Shown: positions 37,698 to 51,661 of the stretch, one piece after another | How the letters are laid out: the number at the start of each line of letters is the position of its first letter | Numbering within the stretch: the stretch's first letter is position 1 | DNA from: Magicicada septendecula | Lineage: Eukaryota > Arthropoda > Insecta > Hemiptera > Cicadidae | Direction of reading: 5' to 3' | Assembly: GCA_034769895.1 (NCBI GenBank) | Contig: JAWRYS010000711.1 | Coordinates: 1-64,000, forward strand | DNA: 64,000 nt | Made by a program: the position numbers and the translations under genes | The notes under the pieces: generated by a model | The model's database searches: none | The model's input: the letters and a program-made list of their open reading frames with translations, nothing else | What the model was told of the DNA's origin: nothing

Positions 37698-38544
37698 ATG
37701 GATCAACAGAACACCAAGTTAAAAGAAACCAATCAAAAAACAAATAAATGTTGTGAATAATAAATTAGACCAGCAGGAGGCTGAAATAAAATTAATATTG
37801 CAAAGGCATAAGGAACTGGACCATCAGTTACTGAATGAAGCAATGGAAGATAAACTTGGCAAGATAATAGGAGTGCAATACAAGTGAATTTAAATAAGAA
37901 GTTATACCCAATACCCTATAAAGTAAGAGAGCATATAAAAGAAGAAATCGACAAAGGATTAGTAAAAATATATAATTGAAATAAGTCAGCCAAAACACAC
38001 GAGCCCGTTAGTAGTAATTCCCATATAAGGATAAGTCCCTTAATATTGTGTTTGGATGAGTATCAAATTAATCAGATGATAATTCCTGATAAGGCGTCCC
38101 CAAAGAATATAAGAGTAGTTTTAAAACGTTTTAATAACATCATTTTTTAATAATTGTAATGCTTTACCTGGATATTGGCAAATAGAATTGCATCCAGAAA
38201 GTATAGAATATGTGAATGGTATAAGTTATCATTTCAAGAGAACGCCTTTTGGGCTGGTCAATAATGTGGCCATATTTATAGAATGATTTGAACTGAGTAT
38301 GGGGCAAGAAGATTTTAGAATTTACTACGGTGGATGTCGATGAGTTAGCAATTGCATCAAACAGTTGGGAAGAACATTATAATAGAATTAAGAGGGTACT
38401 TACCAGATTGGGGAAAAATAGAATGACACTCAAGTTAAATAATTTCATAGCCAGTAGAATTAAATTGTGTGGATTTATAGTAATTAAATACCAAGATGGA
38501 AAGGTTAACGAGACATAAAATATTAATCAGATTCGCCGTATAAA
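37698..38544 (+). mobile_element. Ty3/gypsy-type pol fossil, unit 11
   Basis: Same fossil RT segment with a few extra private length differences. It lies in the stretch suspected of consensus error. The palm-region frame at 38330-38518 is still as in the other units. Confidence 0.85.
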
Positions 38545-40358
38545 TAAAGTAATAATTAAAAGAAAAATAATTCTAAGATAAATCACACATGAAATTTATA
38601 ACCAGGATTGGGAAGGTGAAATTAAAAAGAAAAGAAAACAATGTTGTATTCATGTTTTTTAGCCATGAAAGTAGGCACAATTGTTAAAACGTACTTATTA
38701 TATTGATGTAAAACCAGTTGGTTTGACTAATGTTATTTTAATCCATAAATGAGTGTGTAAGATACGGTGATTTGTGATAGTGATGAACCATATTTGTTGT
38801 GTTAATAAAAAAAACAATTTATGTAAAGAACTTTGTTATATACAATTAGTGAATTAATCAGATGTTTTCAATATTAATGTTAGACCATGGTTGTGATAAG
38901 AAATTAATTATTTCAAAATCTCATATCAAATTATATCTGAGATTATGAAATAAGGGAAGGTATTATGTACTGCTGTTAAAATACACCACAGTACATAAGA
39001 ATAAAATAATGATTTTAAAAGAAGAAAAGGTATAAATTTAATAGTATGGTGAACATATGTTAGAATTGTAAACAAAAAAACTGAGTTGTTAGTCACGACC
39101 AACATAGAGGTGGATTCCAATATTACATAGAACAGCATTAAGAAATATGTGTTGACAATTATTATATTAAATTTGAAATAAACATTAAAATAAAATGAAA
39201 GATTAATAGAATAGTAATCTAAAATATACTAATTATAATGGATAATGTATAAAATCAAATAAATGTAATTAATAATAATTAAAAAATTATATATGTTTTT
39301 TAAGAGTCATATGATGGAAAAATGTGACGAATGTAGTTAGGTATCTAAATGGCAAATTGTAAATTGTTAGAATTGAATTGTATTCAAATGGAAGAAAATT
39401 TGTTTAGTCTAATTTTATATGTAATAAGATACACATCAAAAAGTTTAATTTTATATTTCAGAAGATACACATTAAAAGAGTCTAATTTTTATTTAAGAAG
39501 ATACACATCAAGAGTTTAATTTTGTATATAATATAGGAAACATTAAAATAAGAGAGTTAACATTGATATTCAATCTAATAGACATATAAGAGTATAAACC
39601 TGTAACATTGAAAGAATTTTAATTTTTATACAACTTAATAAACATCAATATTTTCAAGAAGTTTGAGTATATCATTTATAGAACACCGATATAAAGGAGG
39701 AAGCCTGTCCTGGAATATAATTTGATAGTCAACACAATAAAATTCGATATTTAAAAGAAGAATCAATTAGTAATCCAAGAAGAAGATAGAATTCGACATT
39801 TAATCTAATAAAAAATACCAGAGAAGGAATAAAACACGAAGCCTTTCATTATATTTAAGATGATAAACATAAGCAAGAATTGAACCCATTGCAGTTGTGA
39901 AGAGCTCAGATTCAAACTATTCACATTTACACGGTAGATATTATTACCTTATTATTTATTAAAAAATTTATGCACTAACGTTATTTGGTACGGATTAAAG
40001 AAAAGAATAAACCATTCACAGTATTAAATAATATAAATCAAATTAGTAATGGTCAACCCTGAGATAGAGTTTTCTTTTTATGAGCAGATAGAAATACCAT
40101 ACAAATAATAAAATAACAGTACATTAAATGACACAACCAACGTGGAACATATCTTAATTACAATACTTGTAAATAAATATCAGTAAATGGCACCCACACG
40201 TGAAAGCAAAGATTTTCTTTAAGCCAGCACCAAATAACATAAATTAAATAATAGACAATAGTGCAAACTGAATTAATTAAATTACAGTAAAATAATTTTG
40301 TTAAATTTGATTAGAATAAAAAATTTACTTGTAGTTAAATTAATTTAAATATTGTAAC

Positions 40359-41316
40359 ATGGCTAACAAACCAGAGCAAAGATATGAAAGTAATAGTGCT
40401 GAAGAGGAGGAAATTGAAAGGAAACAGCCACCTAAGAAAATTGAACAAATAACTTGGAGAGATATTATGGATGCAATAAACGCTGCATTTTAACCAACAA
40501 AATGCTAATTCTAACCAGTTAAAGGCTCTAATAACCAGTAAATTTGACCAGCAAAATGCTAATCATAACATGTTAATGGCTAGATTTGAGCAACAAAATG
40601 ATAATTTTAACCAGTTAAATGCTAAATTTGACCAATTCAGGACTGAGATTAAGGCTTTTTCTGAGCAACAAAATGCTTTCAGGTTTGAGATTACTAATTA
40701 TACTAACCAGTTAAAGGCTGAAAGGATACAGTCAATAGAACCAATAAAAGAAAATAGCGATCAAAAAGGGGAACAAGTAAGTCCGAAAACAGAAGAGAGT
40801 AGTAAGGAAATAGAAAATAAAGAAGACAAAAGTGTATTATTATCTAAGAATAAATATAGCAGAAACAAAGAGAATAATAAGTATGTGGAAAAGAAGACGA
40901 AGAAAATAGGTAAAAGACGTCCCAAGAAACAGAAAAATGCACAGGAAGAATTAGATATGATTAGCAGTGGTTTAATTAATGTATTTAATCTCACAATCAT
41001 TAATTACAGGGAAATTACTGAATCAAAAAATCGTAGAAAAAACTTAACCAAATTAATATTTAAATTAAAAATACCAGATAAAGAAAAACTTAACAAAAGG
41101 TCAGTGACATCACCGATAAATAATATACCATTAACACATCTGTATAGTAAACCAGATGATAGAGTGATGGATCTAAACTTTGATACCATTACAAACTTTA
41201 TAGAAGCAAACTTGCTATACAGGGTAACAGAGAGATATTTAACAAGAACAGAAATCATTATGGACACAATAATAATCCGTGCAACAAGGACAACTTATGT
41301 ATTTGACAACGGATGA
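40359..41316 (+). pseudogene. Gag-position region, N-terminally broken copy, unit 11
   Basis: Homologous to unit 6 over its full length. The longest open part is 248 codons at 40570-41316. Residue states (Glu 77, Ser 133, Asn 169, Thr 278 in long-form numbering) are shared with unit 16, so the copies derive from one another. Confidence 0.6.
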
Positions 41317-41465
41317 ACTAAATATGAAAACTATGGAAAAAAGGGACTGATTTTCTGGGTATTGACCAAAGCAAACTAATTGAACAAAGATTAGATTAAT
41401 TATTAATACAGACGACATAATAGGAAAGTTATTGAAAAAAAAATTATTCTATGAATTAAGATGAA

Positions 41466-42310
41466 ATGGATCAACAGAACACCAAGTTAAAAGAAACCAA
41501 TCAAAAACAAATAAATGTTGTGAATAATAAATTAGACCAGCAGGAGGCTGAAATAAAATTAATATTGCAAAGGCATAAGGAAATGGACCATCAGTTACTG
41601 AATGAAGCAATGGAAGATAAACTTGGCAAGATAATAGGAGTGCAATACAAGTGAATTTAAATAAGAAGTTATACCCAATACCCTATAAAGTAAGAGAGCA
41701 TATAAAAGAAGAAATCGACAAAGGATTAGTAAAATTATATAATTGAAATAAGTCAGCCAAAACACACGAGCCCGTTAGTAGTAATTCCCATATAAGGATA
41801 AGTCCTTAATATTGTGTTGGGATGAGTATCAAATTAATCAGATGATAATTCCTGATAAGGCGTCCCCAAAGAATATAAGAGTAGTTTTAAAACGTTTTAA
41901 TAACATCATTTTTTAATAATTGTAATGCTTTACCTGGATATTGGCAAATAGAATTGCATCCAGAAAGTATAGAATATGTGAATGGTATAAGTTATCATTT
42001 CAAGAGAACGCCTTTTGGGCTAGTCAATAATGTGGCCATATTTATAGAATGATTTGACTGAGTATGGGGGAAGAAGATTTTAGAATTTACTACGGTGGAT
42101 GTCGATGAGTTAGCAATTGCATCAAACAGTTGGGAAGAACATTATAATAGAATTAAGAGGGTACTTACCAGATTGGGGAAAAATAGAATGACACTCAAGT
42201 TAAATAATTTCATAGCCAGTAGAATTAAATTGTGTGGATTTATAGTAATTAAATACCAAGATGGAAAGGTTAACGAGACATAAAATATTAATCAGATTCG
42301 CCCATATAAA
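41466..42310 (+). mobile_element. Ty3/gypsy-type pol fossil, unit 12
   Basis: Same fossil RT segment with a few private substitutions. Its end (CCATATAAAT) is shared with unit 17 only. Confidence 0.85.
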
Positions 42311-44126
42311 TAAAGTAATAATTAAAAGAAAAATAATTCTAAGATAAATCACACATGAAATTTATAACCAGGCTTGGGAAGGTGAAATTAAAAAGAAAAG
42401 AAAACAATGTTGTATTCATGTTTTTTAGCCATGAAAGTAGGCACAATTGTTAAAACGTACTTATTATATTGATGTAAAACCAGTTGGTTTGACTAATGTT
42501 ATTTTAATCCATAAATGAGTGTGTAAGATACGGTGATTTGTGATAGTGATGAACCATATTTGTTGTGTTAATAAAAAAAAACAATTTATGTAAAGAACTT
42601 TGTTATATACAATTAGTGAATTAATCAGATGTTTTCAATATTAATGTTAGACCATGGTTGTGATAAGAAATTAATTATTTCAAAATCTCATATCAAATTA
42701 TATCTGAGATTATGAAATAAGGGAAGGTATTATGTACTGCTGTTAAAATACACCACAGTACATAAGAATAAAATAATGATTTTAAAAGAAGAAAAGGTAT
42801 AAATTTAATAGTATGGTGAACATATGTTAGAATTGTAAACAAAAAAAACTGAGATGTTAGTCACGACCAACATAGAGGTGGATTCCAATATTACATAGAA
42901 CAGCATTAAGAAATATGTGTTGACAATTATTATATTAAATTTGAAATAAACATTAAAATAAAATGAAAGATTAATAGAATAGTAATCTAAAATATACTAA
43001 TTATAATGGATAATGTATAAAATCAAATAAATGTAATTAATAATAATTAATAAAATTATATCTTTTAAGAGTCATATGATGGAAAAATGTGACGAATGTA
43101 GTTAGGTATCTAAATGGCAAATTGTAAATTGTTAGAATTGAATTGTATTCAAATGGAAGAAAATTTGTTTAGTCTAATTTTATATGTAATAAGATACACA
43201 TCAAAAAGTTTAATTTTATATTTCAGAAGATACACATTAAAAGAGTCTAATTTTTATTTAAGAAGATACACATCAAAGAGTTTAATTTTGTATTTAATAT
43301 AGGAAACATTAAAAGAAGAGAGTTAACATTGATATTCAATCTAATAAACATATAAGAGTATAAACCTGTAACATTGAAAGAATTTTAATTTTTATACAAC
43401 TTAATAAACATCAATATTTTCAAGAAGTTTGAGTATATCATTTATAGAACACCGATATAAAGGAGGAAGCCTGTCCTGGAATATAATTTGATAGTCAACA
43501 CAATAAAATTCGATATTTAAAAGAAGAATCAATTTAGTAATCCAAAAAGAAGATAGAATTCGACATTTAATCTAATAAAAAATACCAGAGAAGGAATAAA
43601 ACACGAAGCCTTTCATTATATTTAAGATGATAAACATAAGCAAGAATTGAACCCATTGCAGTTGTGAAGAGCTCAGATTCAAACTATTCACATTTACACG
43701 GTAGATATTATTACCTTATTATTTATTAAAAAATGTATGCACTAACGTTATTTGGTACGGATTAAAGAAAAGAATAAACCATTCACAGTATTAAATAATA
43801 TAAATCAAATTAGTAATGGTCAACCCTGAGATAGAGTTTTCTTTTTATGAGCAGATAGAAATACCATACAAATAATAAAATAACAGTACATTAAATGACA
43901 CAACCAACGTGGAACATATCTTAATTACAATACTTGTAAATAAATATCAGTAAATGGCACCCACACGTGAAAGCAAAGATTTTCTTTAAGCCAGCACCAA
44001 ATAACATAAATTAAATAATAGACAATAGTGCCAAACTGAATTAATTAAATTACAGTAAAATAATTTTGTTAAATTTGATTAGAATAAAAAATTTACTTGT
44101 AGTTAAATTAATTTAAATATTGTAAC

Positions 44127-44936
44127 ATGGCTAACAAACCAGAGCAAAGATATGAAAGTAATAGTGCTGAAGAGGAGGAAATTGAAAGGAAACAGCCACC
44201 TAAGAAAATTGAACAAATAACTTGGAGAGATATTATGGATGCAATAAATGCTGGATTTGACCAACAAAATGCTAATTCTAACCAGTTAAAGGCTCTAATA
44301 ACCAGTAAATTTGACCAGCAAAATGCTAATCATAACATGTTAATGGCTAGATTTGACCAACAAAATGATAATTTTAACCAGTTAAATGCTAAATTTGACC
44401 AATTCAGGACTGAGATTAAGGCTTTTTCTGAGCAACAAAATGCTTTCAGGTTTGAGATTACTAATTATACTAACCAGTTAAAGGCTGAAAGGATACAGTC
44501 AATAGAACCAATAAAAGAAAATAACGATCAAAAAGGGGAACAAGTTAGTCCGAAAACAGAAGAGAGTAGTAAGGAAATAGAAAATAAAGAAGACAAAAGT
44601 GTATTATTATCTAAGAATAAATATAGCAGACACAAAGAGAATAATAAGTATGTGGAAAAGAAGACGAAGAAAATAGGTAAAAGACGTCCCAAGAAACAGA
44701 AAAATGCACAGGAAGAATTAGATATGATTAGCAGTGGTTTAATTAATGTATTTAATCTCACAATCATTAATTACAGGGAAATTACTGAATCAAAAAATCG
44801 TAGAAAAAACTTAACCAAATTAATATTTAAATTAAAAATACCAGATAAAGAAAAACTTAACAAAAGGTCAGTGACATCACCGATAAATAATATACCATTA
44901 ACACATCTGTATATATTAAACCAGATGATAGAGTGA
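44127..44936 (+). CDS. Gag-position coiled-coil protein, 269-codon form, unit 12
   Basis: Same N-terminal 262 residues as the long form but a shorter, different C-terminus. Homology to the long form continues to about 45084. Asp type at residue 77. The Val 140 codon is GTT, a silent state found only in units 12-15. Confidence 0.6.
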   Translation: MANKPEQRYESNSAEEEEIERKQPPKKIEQITWRDIMDAINAGFDQQNANSNQLKALITSKFDQQNANHNMLMARFDQQNDNFNQLNAKFDQFRTEIKAFSEQQNAFRFEITNYTNQLKAERIQSIEPIKENNDQKGEQVSPKTEESSKEIENKEDKSVLLSKNKYSRHKENNKYVEKKTKKIGKRRPKKQKNAQEELDMISSGLINVFNLTIINYREITESKNRRKNLTKLIFKLKIPDKEKLNKRSVTSPINNIPLTHLYILNQMIE

Positions 44937-45234
44937 TGGATCTAAACTTTGATACCATTACAAACTTTATAGAAGCAAACTTGCTATACAGGGTAACAGA
45001 GAGATATTTAACAAGAACAGAAATCATTATGGACACAATAATAATCCGTGCAACACGGACAACTTATGTATTTGACAACGGATGAACTAAATATGAAAAC
45101 TATGGAAAAAAGGGACTGATTTTCTGGGTATTGACCAAAGCAAACTAATTGAACAAAGATTAGATTAATTATTAATACAGACGACATAATAGGAAAGTTA
45201 TTAAAAAAAAAATTATTCTATGAATTAAGATGAA

Positions 45235-46079
45235 ATGGATCAACAGAACACCAAGTTAAAAGAAACCAATCAAAAACAAATAAATGTTGTGAATAATAAA
45301 TTAGACCAGCAGGAGGCTGAAATAAAATTAATATTGCAAAGGCATAAGGAAATGGACCATCAGTTACTGAATGAAGCAATGGAAGATAAACTTGGCAAGA
45401 TAATAGGAGTGCAATACAAGTGAATTTAAATAAGAAGTTATACCCAATACCCTATAAAGTAAGAGAGCATATAAAAGAAGAAATCGACAAAGGATTAGTA
45501 AAAATATATAATTGAAATAAGTCAGCCAAAACACACGAGCCCGTTAGTAGTAATTCCCATATAAGGATAAGTCCTTAATATTGTGTTTGGATGAGTATCA
45601 AATTAATCAGATGATAATTCCTGATAAGGCGTCCCCAAAGAATATAAGAGTAGTTTTAAAACGTTTTAATAACATCATTTTTTAATAATTGTAATGCTTT
45701 ACCTGGATATTGGCAAATAGAATTGCATCCAGAAAGTATAGAATATGTGAATGGTATAAGTTATCATTTCAAGAGAACGCCTTTTGGGCTGGTCAATAAT
45801 GTGGCCATATTTATAGAATGATTTGACTGAGTATGGGGCAAGAAGATTTTAGAATTTACTACGGTGGATGTCGATGAGTTAGCAATTGCATCAAACAGTT
45901 GGGAAGAACATTATAATAGAATTAAGAGGGTACTTACCAGATTGGGGAAAAATAGAATGACACTCAAGTTAAATAATTTCATAGCCAGTAGAATTAAATT
46001 GTGTGGATTTATAGTAATTAAATACCAAGATGGAAAGGTTAACGAGACATAAAATATTAATCAGATTCGCCCGTATAAA
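45235..46079 (+). mobile_element. Ty3/gypsy-type pol fossil, unit 13
   Basis: Same fossil RT segment. I saw no private change. Confidence 0.85.
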
Positions 46080-47896
46080 TAAAGTAATAATTAAAAGAAA
46101 AATAATTCTAAGATAAATCACACATGAAATTTATAACTAGGATTGGGAAGGTGAAATTAAAAAGAAAAGAAAACAATGTTGTATTCATGTTTTTTAGCCA
46201 TGAAAGTAGGCACAATTGTTAAAACGTACTTATTATATTGATGTAAAACCAGTTGGTTTGACTAATGTTATTTTAATCCATAAATGAGTGTGTAAGATAC
46301 GGTGATTTGTGATAGTGATGAACCATATTTGTTGTGTTAATAAAAAAAACAATTTATGTAAATAACTTTGTTATATACAATTAGTGAATTAATCAGATGT
46401 TTTCAATATTAATGTTAGACCATGGTTGTGATAAGAAATTAATTATTTCAAAATCTCATATCAAATTATATCTGAGATTATGAAATAAGGGAAGGTATTA
46501 TGTACTGCTGTTAAAATACACCACAGTACATAAGAATAAAATAATGATTTTAAAAGAAGAAAAGGTATAAATTTAATAGTATGGTGAACATATGTTAGAA
46601 TTGTAAACAAAAAAACTGAGTTGTTAGTCACGACCAACATAGAGGTGGATTCCAATATTACATAGAACAGCATTAAGAAATATGTGTTGACAATTATTAT
46701 ATTAAATTTGAAATAAACATTAAAATAAAATGAAAGATTAATAGAATAGTAATCTAAAATATACTAATTATAATGGATAATGTATAAAATCAAATAAATG
46801 TAATTAATAATAATTAATAAAATTATATATGTTTTTAAGAGTCATATGATGGAAAAATGTGACGAATGTAGTTAGGTATCTAAATGGCAAATTGTAAATT
46901 GTTAGAATTGAATTGTATTCAAATGGAAGAAAATTTGTTTAGTCTAATTTTATATGTAATAAGATACACATCAAAAAGTTTAATTTTATATTTCAGAAGA
47001 TACACATTAAAAGAGTCTAATTTTTATTTAAGAAGATACACATCAAAGAGTTTAATTTTGTATATAATATAGGAAACATTAAAATAAGAGAGTTAACATT
47101 GATATTCAATCTAATAGACATATAAGAGTATAAACCTGTAACATTGAAAGAATTTTAATTTTTATACAACTTAATAAACATCAATATTTTCAAGAAGTTT
47201 GAGTATATCATTTATAGAACACCGATATAAAGGAGGAAGCCTGTCCTGGAATATAATTTGATAGTCAACACAATAAAATTCGATATTTAAAAGAAGAATC
47301 AATTTAGTAATCCAAAAAGAAGATAGAATTCGACATTTAATCTAATAAAAAATACCAGAGAAGGAATAAAACACGAAGCCTTTCATTATATTTAAGATGA
47401 TAAACATAAGCAAGAATTGAACCCATTGCAGTTGTGAAGAGCTCAGATTCAAACTATTCACATTTACACGGTAGATATTATTACCTTATTATTTATTAAA
47501 AAATTTATGCACTAACGTTATTTGGTACGGATTAAAGAAAAGAATAAACCATTCACAGTATTAAATAATATAAATCAAATTAGTAATGGTCAACCCTGAG
47601 ATAGAGTTTTCTTTTTATGAGCAGATAGAAATACCATACAAATAATAAAATAACAGTACATTAAATGACACAACCAACGTGGAACATATCTTAATTACAA
47701 TACTTGTAAATAAATATCAGTAAATGGCACCCACACGTGAAAGCAAAGATTTTCTTTAAGCCAGCACCAAATAACATAAATTAAATAATAGACAATAGTG
47801 CCAAACTGAATTAATTAAATTACAGTAAAATAATTTTGTTAAATTTGATTAGAATAAAAAATTTACTTGTAGTTAAATTAATTTAAATATTGTAAC

Positions 47897-48850
47897 ATGG
47901 CTAACAAACCAGAGCAAAGATATGAAAGTAATAGTGCTGAAGAGGAGGAAATTGAAAGGAAACAGCCACCTAAGAAAATTGAACAAATAACTTGGAGAGA
48001 TATTATGGATGCAATAAATGCTGGATTTGACCAACAAAATGCTAATTCTAACCAGTTAAAGGCTCTAATAACCAGTAAATTTGACCAGCAAAATGCTAAT
48101 CATAACATGTTAATGGCTAGATTTGAGCAACAAAATGATAATTTTAACCAGTTAAATGCTAAATTTGACCAATTCAGGACTGAGATTAAGGCTTTTTCTG
48201 AGCAACAAAATGCTTTCAGGTTTGAGATTACTAATTATACTAACCAGTTAAAGGCTGAAAGGATACAGTCAATAGAACCAATAAAAGAAAATAACGATCA
48301 AAAAGGGGAACAAGTTAGTCCGAAAACAGAAGAGAGTAGTAAGGAAATAGAAAATAAAGAAGACAAAAGTGTATTATTATCTAAGAATAAATATAGCAGA
48401 CACAAAGAGAATAATAAGTATGTGGAAAAGAAGACGAAGAAAATAGGTAAAAGACGTCCCAAGAAACAGAAAAATGCACAGGAAGAATTAGATATGATTA
48501 GCAGTGGTTTAATTAATGTATTTAATCTCACAATCATTAATTACAGGGAAATTACTGAATCAAAAAATCGTAGAAAAAACTTAACCAAATTAATATTTAA
48601 ATTAAAAATACCAGATAAAGAAAAACTTAACAAAAGGTCAGTGACATCACCGATAAATAATATACCATTAACACATCTGTATAGTAAACCAGATGATAGA
48701 GTGATGGATCTAAACTTTGATACCATTACAAACTTTATAGAAGCAAACTTGCTATACAGGGTAACAGAGAGATATTTAACAAGAACAGAAATCATTATGG
48801 ACACAATAATAATCCGTGCAACACGGACAACTTATGTATTTGACAACTGA
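47897..48850 (+). CDS. Gag-position coiled-coil protein, 317-codon form, unit 13
   Basis: Glu type at residue 77. One residue shorter at the C-terminus than the 318-codon form, a state shared only with unit 15. Val 140 codon is GTT. Confidence 0.65.
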   Translation: MANKPEQRYESNSAEEEEIERKQPPKKIEQITWRDIMDAINAGFDQQNANSNQLKALITSKFDQQNANHNMLMARFEQQNDNFNQLNAKFDQFRTEIKAFSEQQNAFRFEITNYTNQLKAERIQSIEPIKENNDQKGEQVSPKTEESSKEIENKEDKSVLLSKNKYSRHKENNKYVEKKTKKIGKRRPKKQKNAQEELDMISSGLINVFNLTIINYREITESKNRRKNLTKLIFKLKIPDKEKLNKRSVTSPINNIPLTHLYSKPDDRVMDLNFDTITNFIEANLLYRVTERYLTRTEIIMDTIIIRATRTTYVFDN

Positions 48851-49002
48851 TGAACTAAATATGAAAACTATGGAAAAAAGGGACTGATTTTCTGGGTATT
48901 GACCAAAGCAAACTAATTGAACAAAGATTAGATTAATTATTAATACAGACGACATAATAGGAAAGTTATTAAAAAAAAAATTATTCTATGAATTAAGATG
49001 AA

Positions 49003-49847
49003 ATGGATCAACAGAACACCAAGTTAAAAGAAACCAATCAAAAACAAATAAATGTTGTGAATAATAAATTAGACCAGCAGGAGGCTGAAATAAAATTAAT
49101 ATTGCAAAGGCATAAGGAACTGGACCATCAGTTACTGAATGAAGCAATGGAAGATAAACTTGGCAAGATAATAGGAGTGCAATACAAGTGAATTTAAATA
49201 AGAAGTTATACCCAATACCCTATAAAGTAAGAGAGCATATAAAAGAAGAAATCGACAAAGGATTAGTAAAAATATATAATTGAAATAAGTCAGCCAAAAC
49301 ACACGAGCCCGTTAGTAGTAATTCCCATATAAGGATAAGTCCTTAATATTGTGTTTGGATGAGTATCAAATTAATCAGATGATAATTCCTGATAAGGCGT
49401 CCCCAAAGAATATAAGAGTAGTTTTAAAACGTTTTAATAACATCATTTTTTAATAATTGTAATGCTTTACCTGGATATTGGCAAATAGAATTGCATCCAG
49501 AAAGTATAGAATATGTGAATGGTATAAGTTATCATTTCAAGAGAACGCCTTTTGGGCTGGTCAATAATGTGGCCATATTTATAGAATGATTTGACTGAGT
49601 ATGGGGCAAGAAGATTTTAGAATTTACTACGGTGGATGTCGATGAGTTAGCAATTGCATCAAACAGTTGGGAAGAACATTATAATAGAATTAAGAGGGTA
49701 CTTACCAGATTGGGGAAAAATAGAATGACACTCAAGTTAAATAATTTCATAGCCAGTAGAATTAAATTGTGTGGATTTATAGTAATTAAATACCAAGATG
49801 GAAAGGTTAACGAGACATAAAATATTAATCAGATTCGCCCGTATAAA
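49003..49847 (+). mobile_element. Ty3/gypsy-type pol fossil, unit 14
   Basis: Same fossil RT segment. One Met-to-Leu change in the opening frame is shared with unit 11. Confidence 0.85.
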
Positions 49848-51661
49848 TAAAGTAATAATTAAAAGAAAAATAATTCTAAGATAAATCACACATGAAATTT
49901 ATAACCAGGATTGGGAAGGTGAAATTAAAAAGAAAAGAAAACAATGTTGTATTCATGTTTTTTAGCCATGAAAGTAGGCACAATTGTTAAAACGTACTTA
50001 TTATATTGATGTAAAACCAGTTGGTTTGACTAATGTTATTTTAATCCATAAATGAGTGTGTAAGATACGGTGATTTGTGATAGTGATGAACCATATTTGT
50101 TGTGTTAATAAAAAAAACAATTTATGTAAAGAACTTTGTTATATACAATTAGTGAATTAATCAGATGTTTTCAATATTAATGTTAGACCATGGTTGTGAT
50201 AAGAAATTAATTATTTCAAAATCTCATATCAAATTATATCTGAGATTATGAAATAAGGGAAGGTATTATGTACTGCTGTTAAAATACACCACAGTACATA
50301 AGAATAAAATAATGATTTTAAAAGAAGAAAAGGTATAAATTTAATAGTATGGTGAACATATGTTAGAATTGTAAACAAAAAAACTGAGTTGTTAGTCACG
50401 ACCAACATAGAGGTGGATTCCAATATTACATAGAACAGCATTAAGAAATATGTGTTGACAATTATTATATTAAATTTGAAATAAACATTAAAATAAAATG
50501 AAAGATTAATAGAATAGTAATCTAAAATATACTAATTATAATGGATAATGTATAAAATCAAATAAATGTAATTAATAATAATTAATAAAATTATATCTTT
50601 TAAGAGTCATATGATGGAAAAATGTGACGAATGTAGTTAGGTATCTAAATGGCAAATTGTAAATTGTTAGAATTGAATTGTATTCAAATGGAAGAAAATT
50701 TGTTTAGTCTAATTTTATATGTAATAAGATACACATCAAAAAGTTTAATTTTATATTTCAGAAGATACACATTAAAAGAGTCTAATTTTTATTTAAGAAG
50801 ATACACATCAAAGAGTTTAATTTTGTATTTAATATAGGAAACATTAAAAGAAGAGAGTTAACATTGATATTCAATCTAATAAACATATAAGAGTATAAAC
50901 CTGTAACATTGAAAGAATTTTAATTTTTATACAACTTAATAAACATCAATATTTTCAAGAAGTTTGAGTATATCATTTATAGAACACCGATATAAAGGAG
51001 GAAGCCTGTCCTGGAATATAATTTGATAGTCAACACAATAAAATTCGATATTTAAAAGAAGAATCAATTTAGTAATCCAAAAAGAAGATAGAATTCGACA
51101 TTTAATCTAATAAAAAATACCAGAGAAGGAATAAAACACGAAGCCTTTCATTATATTTAAGATGATAAACATAAGCAAGAATTGAACCCATTGCAGTTGT
51201 GAAGAGCTCAGATTCAAACTATTCACATTTACACGGTAGATATTATTACCTTATTATTTATTAAAAAATGTATGCACTAACGTTATTTGGTACGGATTAA
51301 AGAAAAGAATAAACCATTCACAGTATTAAATAATATAAATCAAATTAGTAATGGTCAACCCTGAGATAGAGTTTTCTTTTTATGAGCAGATAGAAATACC
51401 ATACAAATAATAAAATAACAGTACATTAAATGACACAACCAACGTGGAACATATCTTAATTACAATACTTGTAAATAAATATCAGTAAATGGCACCCACA
51501 CGTGAAAGCAAAGATTTTCTTTAAGCCAGCACCAAATAACATAAATTAAATAATAGACAATAGTGCCAAACTGAATTAATTAAATTACAGTAAAATAATT
51601 TTGTTAAATTTGATTAGAATAAAAAATTTACTTGTAGTTAAATTAATTTAAATATTGTAAC

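Larger units (their letters stand above)
37592..41360 (+). repeat. Array unit 11 (3,769 bases)
   Basis: Glu type at gag codon 77. Shares Asn at gag codon 169 and other states with unit 16, five units away. Several private one-base length differences cancel in total length. Confidence 0.95.
41361..45129 (+). repeat. Array unit 12 (3,769 bases)
   Basis: Asp type at gag codon 77 with T at offset 1936. Shares a shortened motif just before the LTR-like part with unit 14. Shares CCATATAAAT near 42301 with unit 17. Confidence 0.95.
45130..48897 (+). repeat. Array unit 13 (3,768 bases)
   Basis: Glu type at gag codon 77 with A at offset 1936. Matches unit 15 at the end of the gag-position frame (317 codons) and at most markers. 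Confidence 0.95.
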
